From Streptomyces sp. T12 (GTDB lineage Bacteria > Actinomycetota > Actinomycetes > Streptomycetales > Streptomycetaceae): a stretch of 64,000 bases of DNA. Location of the stretch: contig NZ_CP117866.1 of the NCBI RefSeq assembly GCF_028736035.1, forward strand, positions 4,464,001 through 4,528,000, given 5' to 3'. The notes beneath the pieces were generated by a model. That model was not told where the DNA came from. It was given only the letters and a program-made list of their open reading frames with translations, and did not search any database. The position numbers and the translations under genes are program-made. Each line of letters opens with the position of its first letter. Position 1 is the first letter of the stretch. This document shows positions 1 to 9,862 of this stretch, in pieces.

Positions 1-1181
1 AAGGCGAGTTCGGCGTCCTCGGGCACATCGGTCAGGACGGTGGGCGGGTAACACGGCGGGGCGGCCGTGCCCCCGGTGAGGAGACGGGCGCCCATCGAGA
101 CGGCCTCCTCGACGCGGCGATCCAGGAGGGACAGCGCCCATTTGTTGATCACCGGCCCGACCACGGTGCGAGGATCGTGCGGGTCGCCGACGGGCAGAGC
201 CGCCGCCTTCTCGGTGAAGAGGCGGGTGAACTCCTCCGCGATCGGCCTCTCGACGTAGATACGGCGGGCGCACATGCACACCTGCCCCTGGTGCACGAAC
301 GCGCCGTAGATCGCGGCGTCGACCGCGTAGGACAGGTCGGCGTCGGCGAGGACGAGGAGCGGGTTCTGGCCGCTGAGCTGGAGGACGATGCGCTTGAGGT
401 GGCGGCCGGCCGTCTCGGCGAGGCGGCGGCCGGTGGGTGTGGAGCCGGTGAAGTTGACGCGGCGAACCGCGGGATGGGAGAGGAGCACGTCCGCTATGGC
501 GCCGGCGCCGCCGGGGGCGTGGGTGATCACGTTGAGGACGCCCGGCGGGAGTCCGGCCTCGGCGAAGATCTCCGCCCAGAGTGTGCCGCCGGTGAGGGGG
601 GATTCCTCGGACGGCTTGAGGACGACCGTGTTGCCGAGGGCGATCGGGCCGACGATGCTGCGGCCGGACAGCACCAGGGAGGCGTTCCACGGGGCGATGG
701 CCGCGACGACTCCGACCGGCTGGCGGACGGCGAGCGCACGGGTGCCGGGGATGTCCGAGGGGAGCACCTGTCCGACGGCGCTGTAGGGGAGTCCGGCGGC
801 CTGGCGGAGCAGCGAGACGCTGAAGTCCAGCTGGACCGTCGCGTAGTGGCGGCCGCACCCCGTCTCCCTGGTCAGCAGGCCAAGGACCTCCTCGCGGCGG
901 CGGTCGAGGATGTCGCTCGCGCGCAGCAGGACCCGCTGCCGCTCGGCCGGCGGCGCGTCGGCCCACCCGGCGAAGGCCGCCTGGGCGGCGTCCACCGCCC
1001 GGCGGGCGTCCTCGGCGTCGCCCGCGGCGACCGTCGCCATGACGGATCCGGTCCAGGGGTCATGGTCGGGGTAGGTTCCTCCGCCCAGCGGCTCGGTCCA
1101 CTCACCGCCGATGTGGTGGCGCACCGTGACCGGGCGGGCCGGTCGGCCCGCGTCCGTCGCCGTGGGGTCAGGGACGTTCAC
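1..1181 (-). CDS. aldehyde dehydrogenase, C-terminus cut by window edge
   Basis: NAD(P)-dependent aldehyde dehydrogenase of the benzaldehyde/vanillin dehydrogenase-like group; about 393 codons are visible and the stop lies outside the window. The GTG start at 1181 has a GGGAGA site about 9 nt upstream and lies 5 nt after the LivM-like stop, so it is the last gene of the importer operon. The cofactor-site motif APWN, FTGST and the catalytic cysteine in HQGQVCM (residue 302) are present. The usual general base in LELGGK is replaced: the sequence reads LQLSGQ, with Gln at residue 268. The frame is continuous on both sides of this change. The enzyme may be weakened or may act without the usual base. 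Linkage to the alcohol dehydrogenase and second ALDH suggests aromatic aldehyde oxidation, which is inference. Confidence 0.88.
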   Translation of the reverse strand, partial: MNVPDPTATDAGRPARPVTVRHHIGGEWTEPLGGGTYPDHDPWTGSVMATVAAGDAEDARRAVDAAQAAFAGWADAPPAERQRVLLRASDILDRRREEVLGLLTRETGCGRHYATVQLDFSVSLLRQAAGLPYSAVGQVLPSDIPGTRALAVRQPVGVVAAIAPWNASLVLSGRSIVGPIALGNTVVLKPSEESPLTGGTLWAEIFAEAGLPPGVLNVITHAPGGAGAIADVLLSHPAVRRVNFTGSTPTGRRLAETAGRHLKRIVLQLSGQNPLLVLADADLSYAVDAAIYGAFVHQGQVCMCARRIYVERPIAEEFTRLFTEKAAALPVGDPHDPRTVVGPVINKWALSLLDRRVEEAVSMGARLLTGGTAAPPCYPPTVLTDVPEDAELA

Positions 1182-1185
1182 CTGG

Positions 1186-2232
1186 TCAAGTCTCCCTCGA
1201 TGACGGCTGGGGACGGGCCCCCTGCCGCCGCAGATGGTAACCGACGGGTAGCAACTGGACGTGCAGCCGGTCGTTCAGCAGACTCCACAGCCCGCGTGGG
1301 AGGAAGAGGGCGAAGGCGACGGCGGTCAGGCCGAGCCCGATGAGGTACCAGGCTCCCTGGTCGGCGAGGAAGTACTGCACGGCGAAGAAGAGGACGGCGC
1401 CGATGATCGGTCCCTCGAAGGTGCCGATGCCACCGACCAGCACCATGAAGATCATGTACGCCGACCACTGCACCCCGAAGATCGACTGGGGCTGGATGAA
1501 CAGGGTGTTGGCCAGCGTGAGGGCGCCCGCAGCACCGCATCCGAAGCCGGCGAGGACGACCAGCATGAGCTTGAGCGGCCTGACCCGCACGCCGAGCGAG
1601 GCGGCGGCGTCCTCGTCATCGCGGATCGCCTGCAGGGCGGCTCCGATGCGGTGCCGCAGCAGGAGAGAGAGCAGGACGAGCAGGAGGACGGCGAAGGCGA
1701 GGGTGAGCCAGTAGGTGAAGGCGCGGCGCACCTCGGGGGCATAACCGTTCAGCCCCTGAAGGGAGACTCCGGTTCCGCCTCCGAGGCTCTGGTCGAGCAT
1801 GACGAACAGGGCGATCGCCTCGGCGACGACCCAGGTGCCCACGGCGAACTGGCCGCCGCGCAGCCGCAGGACGAGCAGGGAGAGCACCGCCGCGAGCACG
1901 GCGGAGGCCAGGGATGCCAAGACGACGGCGAGGTACGGGTGTACGCCGTGCTGGGTGAGGAAGATGGTGCCGTACGCGCCGAATCCGATGAACGCCTGCT
2001 GGCCGACCGAGACGAGCCCGGCGTACCCGGCCAGGGCGTTCCACATGACGGCGAGGATGAGGAAGATCAGCAGGCTGGTGAGCTGCTGGACGACGTTCGC
2101 GCTGAGCACCTGGGGAACGGCGAACAGGGCGATCGCGACGAGGACGAGGGCACTGGAACCGATGCGGGACGCCAGGCCGGCACGCTGGACGGACCATGCG
2201 CCGGGCGGGGCGGGGGCGGCTGCTGTGGTCAT
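1186..2232 (-). CDS. ABC transporter permease, LivM family
   Basis: 348-residue inner-membrane permease of the branched-chain amino-acid (HAAT) importer class. Many hydrophobic helices are visible, with the family motif GTFEGPIIGAVLFF near the C-terminus and the internal LGVRVRPLKL coupling region. The ATG at 2232 overlaps the LivH-like stop (ATGA, 4 nt), so the two are translationally coupled. An upstream in-frame extension to 2388 lies inside the preceding gene and is not needed. It works with the LivH-like permease, two ATPases and the binding lipoprotein. The substrate is unknown; the dehydrogenases around it argue for an aromatic or carboxylic compound rather than leucine. Confidence 0.92.
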   Translation of the reverse strand: MTTAAAPAPPGAWSVQRAGLASRIGSSALVLVAIALFAVPQVLSANVVQQLTSLLIFLILAVMWNALAGYAGLVSVGQQAFIGFGAYGTIFLTQHGVHPYLAVVLASLASAVLAAVLSLLVLRLRGGQFAVGTWVVAEAIALFVMLDQSLGGGTGVSLQGLNGYAPEVRRAFTYWLTLAFAVLLLVLLSLLLRHRIGAALQAIRDDEDAAASLGVRVRPLKLMLVVLAGFGCGAAGALTLANTLFIQPQSIFGVQWSAYMIFMVLVGGIGTFEGPIIGAVLFFAVQYFLADQGAWYLIGLGLTAVAFALFLPRGLWSLLNDRLHVQLLPVGYHLRRQGARPQPSSRET

Positions 2233-3107
2233 GCGTGGGCTCTCCGGGTGGCGATGAACCGGCCGCGGGGGCCGGCCAGGATGACGAGGAAGACCAGGTG
2301 GCCGGCGAGGATCGAGTACTGCGGATCGATCTGGGCGCCGAGGGTCTGGGCGACGCCGAGGACGACGCCGCCGGTCAGCGTGCCCCACAGGGAACCGAGA
2401 CCGCCGATGACGACCGCTTCAAAGGCGAAGACGAGCTGGGTCGGGCCGCTGGAGGCGTCGAAGGTGGAGTGGAGGGCCAGGAAGGTCCCGGCCAGGGCGG
2501 CCACCGCGACGGCGATCGCGGCGGCGCGGGCGTAGACGGACGCCGCCGGTACGCCCACGAGCGCCGCGGTGTCCGGGTCCTGGGCGGTGGCACGCATCTC
2601 CCGGCCGAATCCGGTGCGTTGCAGCAGGAACTGGAGTGCGCCGAGGACCGCGACGGCGACGGCGAGGATCAGCACGCCGAGGTACGGGACGGACAACTGG
2701 TCGGTGATCTTCCAGCTGCCGGTCGACAGTGAGCCCACGGACGGGCCCAGGGAGCGCACGTCCGGGGAGAAGATCTGCAGCAGGGCGTTCTGCAGGACGA
2801 TGGCGAGTCCGAAGGTCGTCAGCAGAGGGGTGAGTTCTCCGCCGCGCAGGCTGCGGGCCAGGACGGTGCGCTGGAGGACGTAGCCGAGGGCGAGCATCAC
2901 CGGGAGGACCGCGAGCAGCGCCAGGAACGGTGACACGTCGGCCTGGGTGGAGACCCACCAGACCCCGAACGCGCCGAGGACGGCGAGGTCGCCGTGGGCG
3001 AGGTTGATGATGCGCATGACGCCGAACAGCAGGGACAGGCCGCAGGCGAAGAGTGCGTACAGGCCGCCGAGGAAGAGGCCCTGGACGATGGCGTTGATCC
3101 AGCTCAT
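2229..3107 (-). CDS. ABC transporter permease, LivH family
   Basis: 292-residue partner permease of the LivM-like protein. The N-terminus (MSWINAIVQGLFLGGLYAL) and the RIINLAHGD segment are typical of LivH, and GLGSLWGTLTGG near the C-terminus is the conserved LivH motif. The start at 3107 overlaps the stop of the downstream-coordinate ATPase gene by 4 nt (ATGA). An in-frame extension to 3539 is ignored because it lies inside the ATPase gene. Together the five genes form one tightly coupled importer operon read leftwards. Confidence 0.93.
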   Translation of the reverse strand: MSWINAIVQGLFLGGLYALFACGLSLLFGVMRIINLAHGDLAVLGAFGVWWVSTQADVSPFLALLAVLPVMLALGYVLQRTVLARSLRGGELTPLLTTFGLAIVLQNALLQIFSPDVRSLGPSVGSLSTGSWKITDQLSVPYLGVLILAVAVAVLGALQFLLQRTGFGREMRATAQDPDTAALVGVPAASVYARAAAIAVAVAALAGTFLALHSTFDASSGPTQLVFAFEAVVIGGLGSLWGTLTGGVVLGVAQTLGAQIDPQYSILAGHLVFLVILAGPRGRFIATRRAHA

Positions 3108-3871
3108 GTCCGCTCCGGAGTGGGGTGGGCCGCCGGTGTGTCGACCGCGGCGGAGGCCGGACTGACACGGCCGAGGCCGAAGTAGGCGTCGGTGACCTGG
3201 TCGCGGGTGACCTCGCCGACGGGGGCGTCGAGGACGGCGCGGCCCTCGAGCATGCAGACCACGCGGTCCGCCACCGACATCGCGCGGCTGAGGTCCTGCT
3301 CGACCAGGACGACGGTGGCGCCGTCGGCGATGAGTGCCGTGAGCGACTCGTAGACGGCGTCGACGGCGACCGGTGCGAGGCCGAGCGAGACCTCGTCGAC
3401 CAGCAGCAGCCTGGGGTTGGTCATCAGGGCGCGGCCGATGGAGGTGGCCTGCTGCTGGCCACCGGACAGACTGCCGGCCCGCTTGTGGCGGATCGGCCGC
3501 AGGAGTGGGAAGGCGTCCAGGACGGTGTCGACGCTCCATGGTCCGGGCCTGGCGCGTCGGCCGGCGACAAGCAGGTTCTCCTCGACGGTGAGGTCGGGGA
3601 AGAGCTTGCGGCCTTCGGGGACGAGGGCCAGGCCACGTGCCACGCGTCGGTGCGCCACCAGGCCGGTGATGTCGTCTCCGTCGAAGGTGACGGTTCCCCC
3701 GGCGGCCGGGTGGGCCCCGGCCACTGTGCGCAACAGGGTTGATTTTCCGGCCCCGTTGGCGCCCACCAGGGCGACGGCCTCGCCGTCGGACACCGTCAGC
3801 AACAGTTCCCGTACCGCGGGGAGGAGTCCGTGGCGGGCGTCGAGGCGGGAGACGTGCAGCAGGTCAGCCAT
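3104..3871 (-). CDS. ABC transporter ATP-binding protein, LivF family
   Basis: 255-residue ATPase. Walker A is GANGAGKST, the signature is LSGGQQQ, and Walker B is LLLVDEVSLGLAP followed by the switch region VLVEQDLSRA. The GLALVPEGRKLFPDLTVEENL segment is diagnostic of LivF-type subunits. The ATG at 3871 overlaps the end of the LivG-like gene by 8 nt. It energises the importer together with the LivG-like subunit on the cytoplasmic face. Confidence 0.94.
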   Translation of the reverse strand: MADLLHVSRLDARHGLLPAVRELLLTVSDGEAVALVGANGAGKSTLLRTVAGAHPAAGGTVTFDGDDITGLVAHRRVARGLALVPEGRKLFPDLTVEENLLVAGRRARPGPWSVDTVLDAFPLLRPIRHKRAGSLSGGQQQATSIGRALMTNPRLLLVDEVSLGLAPVAVDAVYESLTALIADGATVVLVEQDLSRAMSVADRVVCMLEGRAVLDAPVGEVTRDQVTDAYFGLGRVSPASAAVDTPAAHPTPERT

Positions 3872-4640
3872 GGCTGCCCCTTCCCAGGTAGGCGTCGACG
3901 ACGTGGGCGTCGCGCAGGACCGCCTGAGGCTCGCCCTCGGCGAGGACCCGTCCGGCGTCCATGCACACCAGGCGGTCGATGACCTGCACCAGGATGTGGA
4001 CGATGTGCTCGATCCACACGATGCTGATGCCGAGGGTCCGCAACTGCTTGATGGTGCCGACGAGTTCGGCGGCCTCGGCGTCGGTGAGGCCGCCACCGAT
4101 CTCGTCGAGGAGCAGGACGCGCGGGTCGGTCGCCAGGGAGCGGGCGAGTTCGAGCCGTTTGCGGTGCAACAGGCCGAGGCTCTCGGCGCGCCGGTTGGCG
4201 AGGTCGATCAGACCGCAGAGTTCCAGGACCTCGACGCACCGCTGGTGGGCGGCGCGCCGTGACAGCCGGGTGCCGTACGAGGCGCCGACGAGGACGTTCT
4301 CGAGAACGGTCATCCCGCCGAAGGGGCGCGGGATCTGGAACGCCCGGCCGATCCCCTGGCGGCACCTCGACTCCGGCCGGAGTGAGGTGACTTCGTTGCC
4401 GTCGAGGTGGATGGTGCCCCGGTCCGGTGTCACCGATCCGGCCAGGGCGTTCAACAGGGTGGTCTTCCCGGCGCCGTTGGGGCCGACGATGCCGACCGCC
4501 TCACCGGCGCCGACGCGGAAGTCGACTCCGTCGAGGACACGCAGGTCGCTGTAATTCAGGGTCAGGCCGGCGCCCACGAGGACGGGCGGTGAGTCCTCCG
4601 TCCTCGTGGCGTCCGCTGCCGGGGTGCGCACGGCACTCAT
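3864..4640 (-). CDS. ABC transporter ATP-binding protein, LivG family
   Basis: 258-residue ATPase with Walker A GPNGAGKTT and Walker B VLLLDEIGGGL. The GIGRAFQIPRPFGGMTVLENV stretch is typical of LivG. The motif before Walker B reads LGLLHRKRLELARSLA, a common LivG variant of the signature. The ATG at 4640 overlaps the stop of the binding-protein gene by 4 nt. The first 30 residues are a charged extension before the nucleotide-binding fold. Confidence 0.93.
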   Translation of the reverse strand: MSAVRTPAADATRTEDSPPVLVGAGLTLNYSDLRVLDGVDFRVGAGEAVGIVGPNGAGKTTLLNALAGSVTPDRGTIHLDGNEVTSLRPESRCRQGIGRAFQIPRPFGGMTVLENVLVGASYGTRLSRRAAHQRCVEVLELCGLIDLANRRAESLGLLHRKRLELARSLATDPRVLLLDEIGGGLTDAEAAELVGTIKQLRTLGISIVWIEHIVHILVQVIDRLVCMDAGRVLAEGEPQAVLRDAHVVDAYLGRGSHG

Positions 4641-5977
4641 GAGGTGTAAGGGCGCAGACGCGCGGCGACGGGGACGTTGGGGTCGCTGGAGTTCTCGCAC
4701 AGGACGAAGTCCAGCTTGTACGGACTGCCCTTGGCCGCCTGCACCCACTGGCCACCGAGGATGGGGGTGGCGACGACGTTGGCGTTGGGTCCCTTGCCCC
4801 ACTGGAGCCTGCCGACCGGGGTCTCCACGTCGAGACCGGCGATCGCCTTGGCGACGGCCTTCTTGTCCTTGGGGTCGGTGGCGGCCTGGAACGCGGCCGC
4901 GGCGGCGTCGAACAGGGCGAGGCTGGGGCCGAGTTGCTGGGTCCACTGCTTGCCGGACGACTTCTGGTAGCCGTCGGCCAGGTCCTCGGAGGAGACCTTG
5001 GTGAGGGAGGAGCTGTAGGGGAAGGTCGGGGTCCAGTAGGCGCCCCCCGCTATGCCGATACCTATGGAACCCAGCGCCTCGACCTGCGAGGGGAACAGGC
5101 CCGTCTTGGCGACCTGCACGATCTTGGGCTTGTAGCCCTGCTGCGCCGCCTGCCGCCAGAAGGTGGCGAAGTCGGAGGGGATGGGGAAGGTGTTGAAGAT
5201 CTCGCAGTCCTCGGACTTGAACCTGGCGATCTGCGACGAGTAGTCGTTGGTGCCGTTGGTGTAGGCGCCGGGATCGACGATGTCGTAGCCGTCCTTCTTC
5301 AGCAGGGGGCCGAGTGCCTGCCGGATGGCGTTGCCGTCGGAGTCGTTGGGCCACATGACGCCGGTCTTCTTGTTCGTCTTCACCTGCGGCCACAGCTTCG
5401 TGTAGGCCTGGTGGAACTGCTCGACGCCGAAGCAGAAGTGGAAGGTGTACTGGTAGGCCTGCTTCTGGGCCGGCTTGGCTCCCCTGCCGAAGTACCAGGC
5501 CTCCCAGGGGACGACGGTGGAGATGCACGGGACGCCGGCCGCCTCGCACGCGTCGGAGACCGGGTTGACCGTCTCCGGCGTCGACGTGGTGAGCATCAGG
5601 TCGACGCCCTCGGCGTTGATCAGGTCGTTGGCCACCTGGGATCCACGCTGCGGGTTGGACTGGCCGTCCTTGTCGATGATCTTGACGTTGTACTTCTTGC
5701 CGCCGATGGTCAGGCCGTCGGCGAAGGCCTTGCGGGCGAGGCTGAGGACGTACGCGTCCGGCTCGCCGAAACCGGCCGCGGGACCGGTGCGCGGGCTGAC
5801 GAATCCGATCTTGAGTGTGGTCGTCCCACCGCCGCTGCCGCTGTCGCCGCTACCCACCTTGCACGCGGCGAGAAGCGGACTCGACAGGGCCAATCCGGAC
5901 ATACCGAGGCCCGCCGTACGCAGAATCCGGCGTCTGCTGGGGTCGGGAGACGGTTCGGACATAGGAGACTTAGGCAT
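4637..5977 (-). CDS. ABC transporter substrate-binding lipoprotein (type I periplasmic-binding fold)
   Basis: 446-residue extracellular receptor, first gene of the importer operon. The N-terminus carries a twin arginine (RRRILRTAG) and a lipobox LLAAC with the acylated Cys at residue 39, so it is probably a Tat-exported lipoprotein anchored outside the membrane. A Ser/Gly-rich linker follows, then TLKIGFVSPRTGPAAGFGE, the opening strand of LivJ/AmiC-type receptors. The ATG at 5977 has a GGAGGG site just upstream. The ligand cannot be read from sequence; the flanking oxidoreductases and IclR regulator suggest an aromatic or carboxylate ligand. Confidence 0.92.
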   Translation of the reverse strand: MPKSPMSEPSPDPSRRRILRTAGLGMSGLALSSPLLAACKVGSGDSGSGGGTTTLKIGFVSPRTGPAAGFGEPDAYVLSLARKAFADGLTIGGKKYNVKIIDKDGQSNPQRGSQVANDLINAEGVDLMLTTSTPETVNPVSDACEAAGVPCISTVVPWEAWYFGRGAKPAQKQAYQYTFHFCFGVEQFHQAYTKLWPQVKTNKKTGVMWPNDSDGNAIRQALGPLLKKDGYDIVDPGAYTNGTNDYSSQIARFKSEDCEIFNTFPIPSDFATFWRQAAQQGYKPKIVQVAKTGLFPSQVEALGSIGIGIAGGAYWTPTFPYSSSLTKVSSEDLADGYQKSSGKQWTQQLGPSLALFDAAAAAFQAATDPKDKKAVAKAIAGLDVETPVGRLQWGKGPNANVVATPILGGQWVQAAKGSPYKLDFVLCENSSDPNVPVAARLRPYTS

Positions 5978-6044
5978 GTTCGCCCTCCTCGTGAACCAAA
6001 GGTGGGGGGAACGTAGGAGCGGCTGTCACGAAAGTCAACGCAGC

Positions 6045-6061
6045 GTTCTAATAGCTGAAAC
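6045..6061. promoter_or_regulatory. putative IclR operator, site 1
   Basis: A 17-bp imperfect palindrome, GTTCTAATAGCTGAAAC, lies in the 104-bp divergent gap between the binding-protein gene and the IclR gene. Its last 12 bases recur exactly at 6995-7006 upstream of the alcohol dehydrogenase gene. The position suits control of the importer operon and of the regulator itself. Confidence 0.55.
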
Positions 6062-6081
6062 AATCGGCGCTACCATGCGGC

Positions 6082-6966
6082 ATGACCTCACGGACACCGC
6101 CGTCGGCATCCGACGAGCCCACAACCCCCCTCGCAGCCGATGAGGCCGAGGACGCGGCGACGCTCCCGAAGGCGAGCGCCGCGGGGTTCTCCCAGTCCCT
6201 GGAACGCGGACTGCTGATCCTGTCGTCGTTCAGTGAGACGCGCCCCGTGCTGGGCATTTCCGACCTGGGGCGCGCGGTCGGCCTCAACCGCAGCACCACC
6301 TACCGCTACGTGGCGACACTGGCCAAACTCGGCTACCTGCAACAGGATCCGGACTCGCGGAAGTACTCTCTCGGGCCCCGGGTCGTCGACCTGGGATTCG
6401 CGGCGATCAACTCCATGGAGATCACCCGTGTCGCCGGGCCGTTCCTGCAGGCCCTGTCGGACGAGACCGGCTACACGGTGAGCATGGCCGTGCTCGACGG
6501 CCCGGACATCGTGTACGTCGACCGGCGGCGCAGCGGGCGCGCGGGCACCTTCGCCATGGGCCTCCACCTGCACGTCGGCTCCCGCCTTCCTGCCTACTGC
6601 ACCTCGATGGGCAAGGTCCTGCTCGCATACCAGGAGCCGGCCGTACTGCGTGACCTGGTCGATCGCACGGACCTCGCCCGGCGAGGGCCGAAGACAATCA
6701 CCGCGCGGGAGCAGCTCATGGTGGCGCTGACCCGGGTTCGGCGTACCGGATTCGCGCTCAACGACGAGGAACTCGCGCCCGGACTGCGATCGTTGGCCGC
6801 GCCGGTGAGGGACCGGTCCGGCGCGGTCGTGGCTGCGGTCAATGTCGCGGTGCACCTCACGGTGTGGAACGCCTCGGTGGAATCCGTCATGTCGCGCCTG
6901 GAAGCTCCCCTGCGTCGCGCGACGACGGAGATCTCCACCCGGCTCGGTCACCGGCCGCAAGCCTGA
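6082..6966 (+). CDS. IclR-family transcriptional regulator
   Basis: 294-residue regulator with an N-terminal winged helix at about residues 40-105 (LERGLLILSSF, then GISDLGRAVGLNRSTTYRYV as recognition region) and a C-terminal IclR ligand-binding domain. It contains the usual SRLPAYCTSMGKVLLA segment. The first 35 residues are a low-complexity leader. It is divergent from the importer operon and 180 bp upstream of the alcohol dehydrogenase gene, so it is the likely switch for both, probably in response to the imported compound or an oxidation product. The operator-like palindrome 20 bp before its start suggests autoregulation. Confidence 0.93.
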   Translation: MTSRTPPSASDEPTTPLAADEAEDAATLPKASAAGFSQSLERGLLILSSFSETRPVLGISDLGRAVGLNRSTTYRYVATLAKLGYLQQDPDSRKYSLGPRVVDLGFAAINSMEITRVAGPFLQALSDETGYTVSMAVLDGPDIVYVDRRRSGRAGTFAMGLHLHVGSRLPAYCTSMGKVLLAYQEPAVLRDLVDRTDLARRGPKTITAREQLMVALTRVRRTGFALNDEELAPGLRSLAAPVRDRSGAVVAAVNVAVHLTVWNASVESVMSRLEAPLRRATTEISTRLGHRPQA

Positions 6967-6989
6967 CCCGAAGCCGTCCGAGCAGTGTT

Positions 6990-7006
6990 GTTTGAATAGC
7001 TGAAAC
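6990..7006. promoter_or_regulatory. putative IclR operator, site 2
   Basis: GTTTGAATAGCTGAAAC, a 17-bp imperfect palindrome with matching GTTT/AAAC arms, shares 12 consecutive bases with site 1. A further GAAAC half-site lies at 7018-7031. A TTGACA box at 7045-7050, with a weak CAGACT 18 bp downstream, is a plausible promoter for the dehydrogenase genes, so the operator would sit just upstream of it. Confidence 0.55.
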
Positions 7007-7146
7007 TGGAGTCTCTCTATACGAAACAGTAGGGACGCATTTCGTTGACACCGGCTTCCGGGGGGGCGCAGACTCACGCCGCCACAGTCATGTGGACGTC
7101 ACTTCACCAGGCGAACAGAGTTGTTCCCTGTGCCCGGGAGGCCGCC

Positions 7147-8253
<1,107 letters not shown>

Positions 8254-8307
8254 GCCGCGCACGCCCCGTGGCCTGCCATGACTGCCCCGTACCGAAAGAA
8301 GCCCTTC

Positions 8308-9768
8308 ATGTCTCTCACCCGTGAACTCCTCATCGGCGGCAAGGACCTGCCCGCCCTGTCCGGCCGCACCGCCGAGGACATCAACCCCTACACCGGCGAG
8401 GTCTACGCGACCGTCGCCGCGGCCGGCCCGCAGGACGTGACCCGCGCTGTGGACGCCGCCGACGCCGCGTTCGCCGAATGGGCCGCGATCGCGCCCTTCG
8501 CCCGTCGCGCGATCTTCCTCAAGGCGGCGGATCTGCTGGACGCACGTGCGGAGCAGGTGGCCGAGATCATGGCCCACGAGGCCGGCGGCACCCGCCCCTG
8601 GGCGTTCTTCAACGTGGGGCTGGCGGCGAACATCCTGCGGGAGGCGGCCGCCGCCATCACCGCTCCGCGCGGTGAGGTGCTCAGCGCGCAGGAGGAGGGC
8701 GCGCTGGGCCTGGCCGTGCGGGAACCGCTGGGCGTGGTCGCGGCGTTCGCGCCATGGAACGCTCCGGTCATCCTCGGTGTCCGGGCCGTGGCGGCGCCCC
8801 TTGCCGCCGGCAATACGGTCGTCGTCAAGCCCAGCGAGGACGCGCCGATCGCCTGCGGACTGCTCGTCGCGGACGTGCTGCGCGAGGCGGGACTGCCCGA
8901 CGGAGTGCTCAACGTGGTCACCAACGCCCGTGAGGACGCGGCGGAGATCGCCGAGGCGCTGATCGCCGATCCCCGGGTGCGTGCCGTGAACTTCACCGGT
9001 TCCACCGGCGTCGGCCGGATCATCGGCACCCACGCGGCGAAGCATCTCAAGCCGGCCGTGCTCGAACTGGGCGGCAAGAACGCGGTGATCGTCCTGGACG
9101 ACGCGGACGTGGACTACGCCGTCGACGCCGTCACCTTCAGCGTGTTCATGAACTCCGGGCAGATCTGCATGTCCGGCGACCGCATCCTCGTACACGAGTC
9201 GCTGGCCGAGGAGTTCACGCAGAAGTTCACCGCGAAGGTCGCCTCCCTCCGGGCCGGGGACCCCGCTCATCCGCACACCGTGCTGGGCCCGCTGGTCACC
9301 GCCTCCGCCGCACAGCGCGTCGCCGCCCTGGTGGAGGACGCGGTCGCCAAGGGAGCCACCGTGCTGACGGGCGGCGGACGGCCGGAGGGAGCGGTGCACG
9401 CGGCGACCGTGCTCACCGGCGTTCCCAAGGACGCGGACCTGTACTACGCGGAGGCCTTCGGGCCGGTCTGCGTCGTCGAGACGTTCGGCGACGACGACAC
9501 CGCCGTGGCCGTCGCCAACGACACCGACAACGGTCTGACCTGCGGCATCATCACCGAGAACGCCACCCACGGACTGAGCGTCGCCCGTCGTGTCCGGACG
9601 GGCATCGTGCACATCAACGACCAGTCCGTGGCCGACGAGCCGCAAGCGCCCTTCGGTGGCGCGAAGGCCTCCGGATACGGCCGGTTCGGCGGACGGTGGG
9701 GCATCGAGGCGTTCTCCAACACCCGCTGGGTGACGATCGCGACCCAGCAGGCCCACTACCCCTTCTGA
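8308..9768 (+). CDS. aldehyde dehydrogenase, benzaldehyde dehydrogenase-like
   Basis: 486-residue ALDH with all catalytic elements: APWN cofactor motif, FTGSTGVGR, general base Glu253 in LELGGKN and nucleophile Cys287 in SGQICMS. It lies 54 nt after the alcohol dehydrogenase and is probably co-transcribed, giving an alcohol-to-acid pair. The ATG at 8308 is preferred because AAAGAAG sits about 7 nt upstream; an ATG at 8278 in the same frame would add ten residues. Unlike the ALDH at the left edge it keeps the catalytic glutamate, so it is likely the main aldehyde oxidase here. Confidence 0.92.
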   Translation: MSLTRELLIGGKDLPALSGRTAEDINPYTGEVYATVAAAGPQDVTRAVDAADAAFAEWAAIAPFARRAIFLKAADLLDARAEQVAEIMAHEAGGTRPWAFFNVGLAANILREAAAAITAPRGEVLSAQEEGALGLAVREPLGVVAAFAPWNAPVILGVRAVAAPLAAGNTVVVKPSEDAPIACGLLVADVLREAGLPDGVLNVVTNAREDAAEIAEALIADPRVRAVNFTGSTGVGRIIGTHAAKHLKPAVLELGGKNAVIVLDDADVDYAVDAVTFSVFMNSGQICMSGDRILVHESLAEEFTQKFTAKVASLRAGDPAHPHTVLGPLVTASAAQRVAALVEDAVAKGATVLTGGGRPEGAVHAATVLTGVPKDADLYYAEAFGPVCVVETFGDDDTAVAVANDTDNGLTCGIITENATHGLSVARRVRTGIVHINDQSVADEPQAPFGGAKASGYGRFGGRWGIEAFSNTRWVTIATQQAHYPF

Positions 9769-9862
9769 TCGTTCCGCTCCGGGCGCAGGACAGAGCTTGC
9801 GGGGCATCCCAGGCCTCGGGGATGGTCAGGCTCAAGGGTTCCGGTTGGGGCGCGATGCGTCG

